Shown in pieces: positions 42,916-49,957 of a stretch of 64,000 nt of DNA. Both the position numbers and the translations under genes were made by a program. A model generated the notes under the pieces. It did not search any database, had not been told where the DNA came from, and saw only the letters and a program-made list of their open reading frames with translations. The DNA is taken from assembly GCF_013341275.1 (NCBI RefSeq), contig NZ_CP054476.1, positions 1,315,501 through 1,379,500 on the forward strand, written 5' to 3'. The DNA comes from Methyloligella sp. GL2 (lineage in GTDB: Bacteria > Pseudomonadota > Alphaproteobacteria > Rhizobiales > Methyloligellaceae). Each line of letters begins with the position of its first letter. Position 1 is the first letter of the stretch.

Positions 42916-43476
42916 ATGGCGGAAGCCGATGACGGTCTCGTTGTCGTCATCAGCGGCGATATTGCGCCGCTGCGCAGCTCGCTCGCCGAGGCGAGCCGGC
43001 TGAGCCACAATTTTGCCGGCGACCTGACCCGCGCTTTCGACGATGCGGCAGTGAAGGGGCGGACGCTGAACGAGACGCTGCAGCGGCTGGTCGCTTCGCT
43101 GTCCTCGCACACGCTGGAAGCGGCGCTTTCGCCGCTGAGCAACGCATTCGGCGATGCGCTGACCGGGCTGCTCGGGACGGCCGGTGTCGGCTCTCTGCCG
43201 GTGCCGTTCGCCAAGGGCGGGGTGATTGCTTCGCCGATCGCCTTTCCCTTGAGCGGGTCGCAGGCCGGGATTGCCGGCGAGGCCGGGCCGGAAGCGATCA
43301 TGCCGCTGTCGCGCGGGGCCGATGGGCGGCTCGGCGTGAAGGCGCAAGGCGGGGCCGCGCCGGTCAACATCACATTCAACGTGACGACGCCGGATGCGGA
43401 GAGTTTCAAGCGGAGCCAGGGCCAGATCGCGGCGATGCTGAGTCGGACCGTGGCGCGGGGTTCGCGGAATTTGTGA
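42916..43476 (+). CDS. Short phage tail tape measure protein (gp11)
   Basis: 186 residues, the short length seen in GTA systems rather than the 600 or more of phages. Segments LVVVISGDIAPLRSSLAEASRLSHNFAGDLTRAFDDAAVKGRTLNETLQRLVASLS and GIAGEAGPEAIMPLSRGADGRLGVKAQGG belong to the GTA/phage tape measure C-terminal group. It sets tail length; a short protein predicts a short tail. Confidence 0.88.
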   Translation: MAEADDGLVVVISGDIAPLRSSLAEASRLSHNFAGDLTRAFDDAAVKGRTLNETLQRLVASLSSHTLEAALSPLSNAFGDALTGLLGTAGVGSLPVPFAKGGVIASPIAFPLSGSQAGIAGEAGPEAIMPLSRGADGRLGVKAQGGAAPVNITFNVTTPDAESFKRSQGQIAAMLSRTVARGSRNL

Positions 43477-43488
43477 GGTATTGTCACT

Positions 43489-43625
43489 CTCGTCATGCCC
43501 GGCCTTGTGCCGGGCATCCACGAGCGCAGTGCACACGCGCCAACGGTGGTGTTCGTGGATCACCGGGACTCTTCGGGTGCGTTACCGCGCTTTGCGCTGC
43601 TTGAGCGCGAGGCCCGGTGATGACG
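43489..43625. repeat. Palindromic repeats before the DUF2460 gene
   Basis: A GTCATGCCCGGC/GCCGGGCATCC hairpin (43491-43520) and a GTGGATCACCGGG/CCCGGTGATGACG unit (43555-43625) whose loop holds a 31-bp nested repeat (43579-43609). Confidence 0.7.
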
Positions 43626-43682
43626 CCTGAGATGGGCGCGGTGTTTGTGCCCTCGTCCACCAACAGCTCTTGAGAAAACTAA

Positions 43683-44308
43683 ATGGCATTTCATGAGGTC
43701 CGGTTTCCGGCCGGGATTTCGCTCGGCTCGAGCGGCGGACGGAGATCGTCGTGCTGGGCTCCGGCGCCGAGGAGCGGAACAGCCGTTGGGCGGATTCCCG
43801 GCGCCGCTACGAGGCCGGGTTCGGGGTGAAGACGGTGGACGACCTGCATGGCGTCATCGCCTTCTTCGAGGAGCGGCGCGGGCGGCTGCACGGCTTCCGC
43901 TGGAAGGATTGGACCGACTACAAATCCTGCGTGCCGAAACAGGCGGTCTCGGCGGGCGATCAGTCGCTCGGCGCGGGCGACGGCGAGACCGACACGTTTC
44001 AGCTGGTGAAGGCTTACGGCTCTGCCTTCGCGCCGTGGACGCGGGAGATCGCCAAGCCTGTGGCTGGCACGGTGATGGTCGCAGTCGATGGGGTGGCGCA
44101 GACCGAGGATACGCATTTCACGCTCGATGCCGCGACGGGGCGGATCATCTTCACCGCGGGCAATATTCCCGAAGCGGGGCAGGCGGTGAGCGCGGGGTTC
44201 GAGTTCGACGTGCCGGTGCGCTTCGACACCGATCAGCTGGCCGTCAATCTCCGCCATATCGAGGCGGGCGATATTCCCAATATTCCGGTCGTGGAGATCC
44301 ACCTGTGA
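43683..44308 (+). pseudogene. GTA distal tail protein (DUF2460, gp12), frameshifted
   Basis: The family N-terminus (MAFHEVRFPAGISLGSSGG) reads from ATG 43683, and the rest (IVVLGSGAEERNSRWADSRRRYEAG, GFRWKDWTDYKSC, VPVRFDTDQLAVNLRHIEAGDIPNIPVVEIHL) reads in another frame from about 43742. The join near 43730-43740 (AGCGGCGGACGG) needs one extra base to restore the frame, so a 1-nt deletion is likely, or a sequencing error. If translated, only the fragment from GTG 43751 (185 residues) would appear, without the conserved N-terminus. gp12 forms the distal tail ring. Confidence 0.78.
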
Positions 44309-44820
44309 GGGTGCTGCCGGCCGGGCTGCAGGCGCATCTGGACAGCGGGGCGACGACGCTTTGCACTTGCTGGCGACTGACCCGCAATGACGGGACGGTG
44401 CTCGGCTTCACCGATCACGATCACGATCTGAGCTTCGGCGGCGTGGCGTACGAGGCGGCGGCGGGGTTCAGCGCCAGCGAGGTGGAGAGCTCGGTGGGGC
44501 TTGGCGTCGACAATCTCGACGTGGAGAGCGTGCTGCAATCGGACCGGCTGAACGAGACGGATCTCGCCGCCGGGCTGTTCGACAATGCGCTGATCGATAT
44601 CTACCGGGTGAACTGGCAGGACGTCGACCAGCGCGTGCTGCTGCGTTCGGGCAGCATCGGCGAGGTGAGCCGCGGGCAGCATGCCTTCTCGGCGGAGGTG
44701 CGCGGGCTGGCCCATGAGCTGCAGCAGGAAAAGGGGCGCCGCGGCCGGGTCTGTTTCATCTCTGGGATGAGGCGGCGGAGGACTGGGTGGAAGATGCGGC
44801 GGCGAAGCGCGATGCGCTGA
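44305..44820 (+). pseudogene. GTA hub protein (DUF2163, gp13), truncated
   Basis: The frame opens with GTG 44305 in overlap with gp12 and reads a good DUF2163 N-terminal half: LPAGLQAHLDSGATTLCTCWRLTRNDGTVLGFTDHDHDLSFGGVAYEAAAGF, then VLLRSGSIGEVSRGQHAFSAEVRGLAHELQQEKGR. After about 44738 it loses the family sequence, runs through basic filler (RVCFISGMRRRR) and stops at 44820. Typical DUF2163 proteins are about 290 residues with a C-terminal cysteine-bearing Fe-S domain, which is missing here. The break coincides with the start of prophage-like sequence in another frame. Confidence 0.8.
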
Positions 44821-45020
44821 TCGCCGGCATCAAACGGGAAGCGGGGCGGCGCATCGAACAGGCGATGCCGCGCTGGATGATCGACCGCGAGGTCTCCGGC
44901 GGGGCGGCGATCCCGCAAGCGGCGAAGGACGAAGCCGCCGCGATCCGCGCGCGCTCGGATGCCATCGAGGCGATGGATCCGCTGCCGGAAGATTTCGCAG
45001 ACGACGCCTGCTGGTCGTAG
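44748..45020 (+). pseudogene. Prophage tail-fibre-assembly-like gene, 3' fragment
   Basis: A frame running from about 44748 (GLFHLWDEAAEDWVEDAAAKRDALIAGIKREAGRRIEQAMPRWMIDREV) to the stop at 45020 resembles the C-terminal part of phage tail-fibre-assembly-type proteins (HLWD, then a helical AAAKRDALIAGIKREA, then a DPLPEDFADDACW end). It has no proper start; a GTG at 44787 gives 77 residues. It abuts the cut end of the gp13 gene, which suggests a deletion joined two phage-type gene ends. Confidence 0.6.
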
Positions 45021-45076
45021 CCGGCCGCGCGCCGCGATGCGTCTTTCGCGGCGCCACCTCGAAAATCTCAAGCCAA

Positions 45077-45349
45077 ATGAGGAGAGGATTGCAGCACCAC
45101 CTGTTCGACATGGTCGACCGGGCCGCGGCGCATATCTCGACAGTGCAGGCGGCGATTTTGAGCGGCGCGGGCTCCGCAACCGCCATCGCCGCGGCGGTCA
45201 GCGTCGACCCGAATTGGGCAGAATGGTTAAAGGTCGCCACATTTGCCGTAGGTCTTTTGAGCGGTATCGGAGGTCTTCTACTCGTTGTGCTGAAAGCGAT
45301 TCAGCAGCTTCGAGAAATGCGCGCCTGGGCCAAGAAGAACCCCTGGTAA
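45077..45349 (+). CDS. Small membrane protein, holin-like candidate
   Basis: 90 residues. One moderate segment (VQAAILSGAGSATAIAAAVSV) and one strong membrane segment (VATFAVGLLSGIGGLLLVVLKAI) precede a charged tail (QLREMRAWAKKNPW). Position before two cell-wall hydrolase genes suits a holin; this is inference. The start is uncertain (ATG 45077 or 45110). Confidence 0.55.
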   Translation: MRRGLQHHLFDMVDRAAAHISTVQAAILSGAGSATAIAAAVSVDPNWAEWLKVATFAVGLLSGIGGLLLVVLKAIQQLREMRAWAKKNPW

Positions 45350-45466
45350 TGCCTAAAAACGCGTCACCCTGCCGCATTTTCATTCTGATTTTTGCCCAAT
45401 CCGAAAGCTATCTCCCCGGTGCTCCCAACGAAATTCAAATCTTAACAACAGCATTAAGGAGTACGC

Positions 45467-45898
45467 ATGCGAGTAGTTCTTCTCGCCATGAGCTTTATTC
45501 TGCTTGCCACGACGGCAAGCTTTGCCGATCAGCAGAAGCGCGGCGTTCACGGATTTATGCGCGGCGCTGGCACGCCGTGGCTGAAAGCTGCCATGAAAGA
45601 TGTCGGCACGAACCCGACTGGCTGGTCGCATCAGTGGTGTGGCCGATACATGCGCGAAGTGATGCCGAACGCGATTTCGAGCAACCGCGCTATCGACTGG
45701 AAGCACTACGGCAAAGCCCTGAAGGGGCCGAAGGTCGGCGCGGTGGCGGTGATGCCGCATCACGTCGGTATCGTGACGTCTTATGACGGTTCCAGCGTTA
45801 CGCTGGTGTCGGGCAATCACTCCGGCAGCAGCGGGAACCGTAAGGTCGGTGTTGGCCGCTATTCCCGCAGCCGCATCGTCGCGTATCGCTGGCCGTAA
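45467..45898 (+). CDS. Exported CHAP/NlpC-type cysteine peptidase-like protein
   Basis: 143 residues from ATG 45467 (AAGGAG seven bases upstream). A signal peptide (RVVLLAMSFILLATTASFA) is followed by a papain-like pattern with catalytic-cysteine candidate in HQWCGRYMREVMP, a histidine in PHHVGIVTSYDG and SGNHSGSSGNRKVGVGRYSRSRIVAYRWP, the TIGR02594-type end. Predicted peptidoglycan amidase or peptidase; exported, unlike most endolysins. Followed by a terminator. Confidence 0.8.
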   Translation: MRVVLLAMSFILLATTASFADQQKRGVHGFMRGAGTPWLKAAMKDVGTNPTGWSHQWCGRYMREVMPNAISSNRAIDWKHYGKALKGPKVGAVAVMPHHVGIVTSYDGSSVTLVSGNHSGSSGNRKVGVGRYSRSRIVAYRWP

Positions 45899-45947
45899 GC
45901 CGGCCGGCATCGGCTGCCCCGGCGCGGGCAGCCGCAAAACTCCAAAT

Positions 45948-45979
45948 AACGCCGTCTCATTCGAGGCGGCGTTTTTTTG
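45948..45979 (+). terminator. Terminator after the exported peptidase gene
   Basis: Stem AACGCCGTCTC (45948-45958) pairing with GAGGCGGCGTT (45963-45973, one G-T) and a T run to 45979. Confidence 0.75.
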
Positions 45980-46048
45980 TGGCCGTTCCCTTGAGCCGTT
46001 TCGACCGGCGTCCGGGGAGCGGCCTTTTTCGTTTGAAGGAGCGAAGAG

Positions 46049-46476
46049 ATGTCCGATCGGGCGCGCTGGTACGAACTGGCGATGGCGGAGCGGGGGGTGA
46101 AGGAGGCACCGGGGGCGGCGAACAATCCGGTGGTGCAGGCCTATTACCGCGACGCCGGTCATCCGGAGATCGCGCACGACTCCGTGCCGTGGTGTGCCGC
46201 TTTCGTCGGGGCCATGCTGAAGCGGGCCGGGGTGAAACCGTCCGGCTCGCTGGCAGCGCGCTCCTATCTCAAATGGGGCGGGCCATTCATACGCCGGTAG
46301 AGGGCTGCATCGCCGTGTTTTCGCGCGGCAGCTCCTCCTGGCAGGGCCATGTCGCCTTCTTCGTGAAGGATCTCGGCAATGGCCGCATCCAGATCCTCGG
46401 CGGCAATCAGTCCGACCGGGTGAGCCTCTCGACCTATCCGAAATCCCGGCTGCTCGGCTATCGCATGCCCGCTTGA
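46049..46476 (+). pseudogene. TIGR02594-type cell-wall hydrolase, frameshifted
   Basis: ATG 46049 with GAAGGAG upstream starts RARWYELAMAERGVKEAPGAANNPVVQAYYRDAGHPEIAHDSVPWCAAFVGAML, holding the catalytic-cysteine candidate in PWCAAF. After LKWGG the frame hits a stop at 46300, whereas the expected continuation (TPVEGCIAVFSRGSSSWQGHVAFFV, ILGGNQSDRVSLSTYPKSRLLGYRMP) is in another frame. Restoring one base in TGGGGCGGGCC near 46277 would rejoin them, so a 1-nt deletion is likely. The intact form would be a GTA/phage-type NlpC/CHAP endolysin of about 142 residues. Confidence 0.78.
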
Positions 46477-46536
46477 GGGGTGCGCGAAATCGAGTCGGGG
46501 ACGTCTTCCAAGCTTGTAGAATCAAAGGAGATTTTC

Positions 46537-46797
46537 ATGATTGCTGTGTTTCGACTGCTGACCGCCGCGCCGCTCAAGGATTACCGCACGCAAGTGCTGG
46601 GTGCGGTGGTGTTCATCACCGCCTTGGCCAACTGGCTGGTCGGCGATATGAGCCTCACCGATTTCCTGCAGGCGCTGCCGGCGATGGCCGGCGGGCTCGG
46701 GCTGACGGCGCTTGGCGCCAAGGTCAACGGGGTGAAGGAGGTCAATGGAGTGGAGGAGAGCGCCGCGCCGAAGACCAGGGCCCGCAAGGCGAAGTAG
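46537..46797 (+). CDS. Small holin-like membrane protein
   Basis: 86 residues from ATG 46537 (AAGGAG eight bases upstream). A hydrophobic segment (TQVLGAVVFITALANWLVGD) and a second weaker one (LPAMAGGLGLTALGAKV) precede a Lys/Arg-rich tail (KTRARKAK), a layout common in phage holins. Placed right after the hydrolase gene. Not recognised as a named family. Confidence 0.6.
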   Translation: MIAVFRLLTAAPLKDYRTQVLGAVVFITALANWLVGDMSLTDFLQALPAMAGGLGLTALGAKVNGVKEVNGVEESAAPKTRARKAK

Positions 46798-46881
46798 TTT
46801 GGGGTCGCCACCCGTTCAGCCATGGTTCATGGTTGCTGGCTTATGCATGGCAAGAGGCAACACTCTAATTTAGAGCTCAAC

Positions 46882-47184
46882 ATGCGTCAGTTTCGGGCAT
46901 TCATCATCGCTCCTCTTTTGGTTGGAGCGCTCACGGTTTTCTGGGCCGGTTCGGCGATCGCCGGATCGGACTGTCTGCCGTGGAATGCCGCGGGACCGGT
47001 GATCGCCAAGAACGGTCTGGTGCCGGCGAACAAGATCTATAACCAGGTTCAGGCGCGCAGCCGCGGCGAGATCATCAAGGCCAGGCTGTGCCGCCAGGGC
47101 AACCGCTTCATCTATAAATTCACCGTATTGGGGCCGCAGGGGGACGTGCAGACCATCACCGTCGATGCCCGCACCGGGCGCTAG
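46882..47184 (+). CDS. Small exported PepSY-like protein (FeuN-like)
   Basis: 100 residues from ATG 46882. A signal peptide (FIIAPLLVGALTVFWAGSAIA) is followed by a short PepSY-like domain (GLVPANKIYNQVQARSRGEIIKARLCRQGNRFIYKFTVLGPQGDVQTITVDARTG). It lies 27 bases before a FeuP-like regulator and FeuQ-like kinase. In Sinorhizobium a small periplasmic protein, FeuN, encoded upstream of feuPQ, restrains the kinase; position and size suggest the same here, though sequence similarity cannot be checked. Confidence 0.65.
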   Translation: MRQFRAFIIAPLLVGALTVFWAGSAIAGSDCLPWNAAGPVIAKNGLVPANKIYNQVQARSRGEIIKARLCRQGNRFIYKFTVLGPQGDVQTITVDARTGR

Positions 47185-47211
47185 TCGGCGGCAAGACGGA
47201 GGGACCAAGTT

Positions 47212-47883
47212 TTGCGGCTTCTTGTTGTGGAGGACGACCCCGATCTGAACCGGCAGCTGGTGAGTGCGCTTAGCGATGCGGGCTACGCGGTCGATACGGC
47301 GGCCGACGGCGAGGAAGGCCACTTCCTCGGCGATACCGAACCTTACGATGCGGTGGTGCTGGATCTCGGCCTGCCGAAGATGGACGGGATCAGCGTGCTG
47401 GAGCAGTGGCGGCGCGACTCGCGTAATATGCCGGTGCTGATCCTCACCGCGCGCGAGCGCTGGAGCGACAAGGTGGCGGGCATGGATGCCGGCGCCGACG
47501 ATTACGTCGCCAAGCCGTTCCATATGGAGGAGGTGCTGGCGCGGCTGCGGGCCTTGCTGCGGCGCTCGGCCGGGCACGCATCCAACGAGCTGGAATGCGG
47601 ACCCGTCGTGCTCGACACCAAGCAGGCGCGGGTGACGGCCGACGGTCAGGCGATCAAGCTCACCTCGCACGAATATCGCGTCTTCGTCTATCTGATGCTG
47701 CACCGGGACCGGGTGGTCTCGCGCACCGAGCTGGTGGAGCATCTTTACGATCAGGATTTCGACCGCGATTCCAATACGGTCGAGGTGTTTATCGGACGCT
47801 TGCGGAAGAAGCTTCCGGGAAATCTGATCAAGACTGTCCGGGGGCTCGGTTATCGCCTGTCGGACCGGCCCGATGAAGCCTAA
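47212..47883 (+). CDS. feuP: OmpR-family response regulator (FeuP-like)
   Basis: 223 residues from TTG 47212 (GGAGGG upstream). The receiver domain has D51 as phospho-acceptor (VLDLGLP) and K101 (YVAKPF); the output is a winged helix with VSRTELVEHLYDQDFDRDSNTVEVFIGRLRKKL. The sequence (EEGHFLGDTEPYDAVVLD, ERWSDKVAGMDAGADDYVAKPFHMEEVLARLRALLRRSAGHAS) closely resembles FeuP of Rhizobiales, which controls cyclic glucan export and low-osmolarity adaptation. Overlaps the kinase gene by 11 bases. Confidence 0.87.
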   Translation: MRLLVVEDDPDLNRQLVSALSDAGYAVDTAADGEEGHFLGDTEPYDAVVLDLGLPKMDGISVLEQWRRDSRNMPVLILTARERWSDKVAGMDAGADDYVAKPFHMEEVLARLRALLRRSAGHASNELECGPVVLDTKQARVTADGQAIKLTSHEYRVFVYLMLHRDRVVSRTELVEHLYDQDFDRDSNTVEVFIGRLRKKLPGNLIKTVRGLGYRLSDRPDEA

Positions 47884-49234
47884 ATCTCTCGCCTTTCGGC
47901 TGTTCTTCTCGGCCGCGGCCTGGACGCTGGTGGTCGTGCTGGCCACCGCGATCCTGCTGATCTCGCTCTATCGCGGTGTGGTGGAGCGGAATTTCGACGC
48001 CCGCCTCAACGCCTATCTCACCAGCCTTGTCGCCTCGAGCACGGAGGATGGCGGCACCAAGCCGTCTCCGCCGGCCAAGCTCGGCGACCCGCTCTTCGGC
48101 ATTCCCTTCTCCGGCTGGTATTGGCAAATCAAGATCTTCCAGAAGGGGACGCCGACTCTCTACGTCTCCGACTCGCTACTCGATCAGCGGCTGCGTCTGC
48201 CGAGCGTGCATGGCGCGAAGCCTGACGAGAACCTGATCATGCGCGCCTATCTCGATGGGCCGGAGGGGCAGCATCTGCGCATCGTGGAGCGGCAGATCCG
48301 TCTCGGCGGGCCGGATGCGCGGCCTTATTCCTATGCCGTGGCGGGGGATGCCGGGGAGATCGACAAGGACCTCGCCGATTTCACCACCATGCTGGTGGCG
48401 GCGCTGGCGCTGCTCGGCTTCGGACTGGTGGCGGCGACTTGGTTTCAGGTGCAATACGGGCTTCGTCCCTTGCGGGCGGTGCGCGATGGGCTGACGGCGA
48501 TCCGCTCAGGCAAGGCGGAACGGCTGGAAGGCGAAGTTCCCGATGAAATCAGGCCGTTGCAGCGGGAGCTGAACGCGTTGATCGAATCCAATCGGGAGAT
48601 CGTGGAACGGGCGCGCACCCATGTCGGCAATCTGGCACATGCGCTGAAGACCCCGCTCTCGGTGATCAGCAACGAAGCGCGGGGCAAGCGCGGGCCGCTG
48701 GCGAAGAAGGTGCTGGAGCAGGCCGACATGATGCGCACCCAGATCACCCACCATCTGGACCGGGCGCGCATGGTGGCGCGGATCGGTGCCATCGGCGACA
48801 TCACCGACGTGGCGGAAGTCCTGGGCGGGCTGGAACGGGCGCTGATCCGGATCCACAGCCAGCGGGATTTGGATATCGAGATCGAGGTCGCCGAGGAGCT
48901 GAAATTTGCCGGCGAGCGGCAGGATTTCGAGGAGATGGCCGGCAACCTGATGGACAATGCCTGCAAATGGGCCAAGGGCCAGGTAAAGGTCCGCGCCGCG
49001 CCGGCGGGGCAGGGCCGGTTCAGCTTCACCGTCGAGGATGACGGGCCGGGGCTAAAGGCAGCGGAACGGGCGCGGGCGGTGAAGCGCGGTCAGCGGCTGG
49101 ACGAATCCAAGCCCGGTTCCGGTCTCGGCCTCTCCATCGTGGCCGATCTCGCCTATCTCTATAAGGGGAGCTTCAAGCTCAATCCTTCGAAACTCGGCGG
49201 CTTGCGGGCGGAGCTGGAGCTTCCACAGGCATGA
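47873..49234 (+). CDS. feuQ: Sensor histidine kinase (FeuQ/PhoQ-like)
   Basis: 453 residues. Membrane segments about 15-33 and 170-190 enclose a periplasmic sensor domain (GDPLFGIPFSGWYWQI onwards). Linker (GLRPLRAVRDGLTAIRSGKAERL, HAMP-like), then H256 in GNLAHALKTPLSVI as phospho-acceptor, the N-box NLMDNACKWAKGQV, and GSGLGLSIVADLA. The H-box form LAHALKTPL is that of the FeuQ/PhoQ group. Probably inhibited by the upstream PepSY-like protein. Confidence 0.85.
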   Translation: MKPKSLAFRLFFSAAAWTLVVVLATAILLISLYRGVVERNFDARLNAYLTSLVASSTEDGGTKPSPPAKLGDPLFGIPFSGWYWQIKIFQKGTPTLYVSDSLLDQRLRLPSVHGAKPDENLIMRAYLDGPEGQHLRIVERQIRLGGPDARPYSYAVAGDAGEIDKDLADFTTMLVAALALLGFGLVAATWFQVQYGLRPLRAVRDGLTAIRSGKAERLEGEVPDEIRPLQRELNALIESNREIVERARTHVGNLAHALKTPLSVISNEARGKRGPLAKKVLEQADMMRTQITHHLDRARMVARIGAIGDITDVAEVLGGLERALIRIHSQRDLDIEIEVAEELKFAGERQDFEEMAGNLMDNACKWAKGQVKVRAAPAGQGRFSFTVEDDGPGLKAAERARAVKRGQRLDESKPGSGLGLSIVADLAYLYKGSFKLNPSKLGGLRAELELPQA

Positions 49235-49355
49235 GGCCGGAACGCTCTGACGGCGCAATTCGGTCAAAGTTTTGGTGTCTAACAAACGCAATCGTTAACG
49301 ACCGTTAAGTAAGACGGGCTCGCCCTTGTGAGCGATGGGGCGGAAGGGGGAAATT

Positions 49356-49811
49356 ATGCGAGTCTCAGCGCTCCTTCTCATTGTTATTGCCGCAATTTCG
49401 CTTGCCGCTTGCGGACCGGGCAACAAGGCCGGGACAGGCACTGTGGCCGGCGCTTTGGCCGGCGGTCTGATCGGCAATCAGTTCGGCAAGGGTAGCGGCC
49501 GTGTCGCGGCGACGGCAGTCGGCGCGGTGGCCGGCGGCATGATCGGCAACGGGATCGGCGCCCAGATGGATGCGGAAGACCGGCGCCGGGCCGCCGAGGC
49601 GCAATATCAGGCACTGGAATATGGACGGCCCGTCTCCTGGAACAATCCGCAGAGCCAGTATAGCGGCCAGGTCGCGGTCGGAAATCCGTATCAGCAGAAC
49701 GGCAATAACTGCCGTTCCTATACCAACACGATCTATATCGACGGCCGGCCCGAGGTCTCGCGCGGTGTTGCCTGCCGCCAGCCCGACGGCACTTGGCGGA
49801 CGGTGAGCTAG
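49356..49811 (+). CDS. Glycine-zipper lipoprotein (17 kDa surface antigen-like)
   Basis: 151 residues from ATG 49356 (GGGGG upstream). A lipobox (SLAAC at about 15-19) marks a lipoprotein; residues 25-75 are a glycine-zipper 2TM domain (GTVAGALAGGLIGNQFGKGSG, VGAVAGGMIGNGIGAQMD), followed by a C-terminal domain with two cysteines (NNCRSYTNTIYIDGRPEVSRGVACRQPDGTWR). Related to the Rickettsia 17 kDa antigen family in the outer membrane. It lies just after feuQ and may be part of the envelope theme there. Confidence 0.88.
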   Translation: MRVSALLLIVIAAISLAACGPGNKAGTGTVAGALAGGLIGNQFGKGSGRVAATAVGAVAGGMIGNGIGAQMDAEDRRRAAEAQYQALEYGRPVSWNNPQSQYSGQVAVGNPYQQNGNNCRSYTNTIYIDGRPEVSRGVACRQPDGTWRTVS

Positions 49812-49957
49812 GGCGTTTCGCCCCGGCTCCTCCGCCATCCCTCCTTGCCACGATCCCTCCAAATTCCGGGAAAGCATCGCGTGCGCGAATGCTTGCCCTC
49901 CCGGCCGGGTTTCCCTATGGCTAGCCCAGCAATTAAGAGCTGAGGTCTAAGCCTCTC

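Noticed and set aside
34586..43625. CRISPR array
   Set aside because: The repeats are palindromic, irregularly spaced, of several families, and no unique spacers of constant length or cas genes occur.
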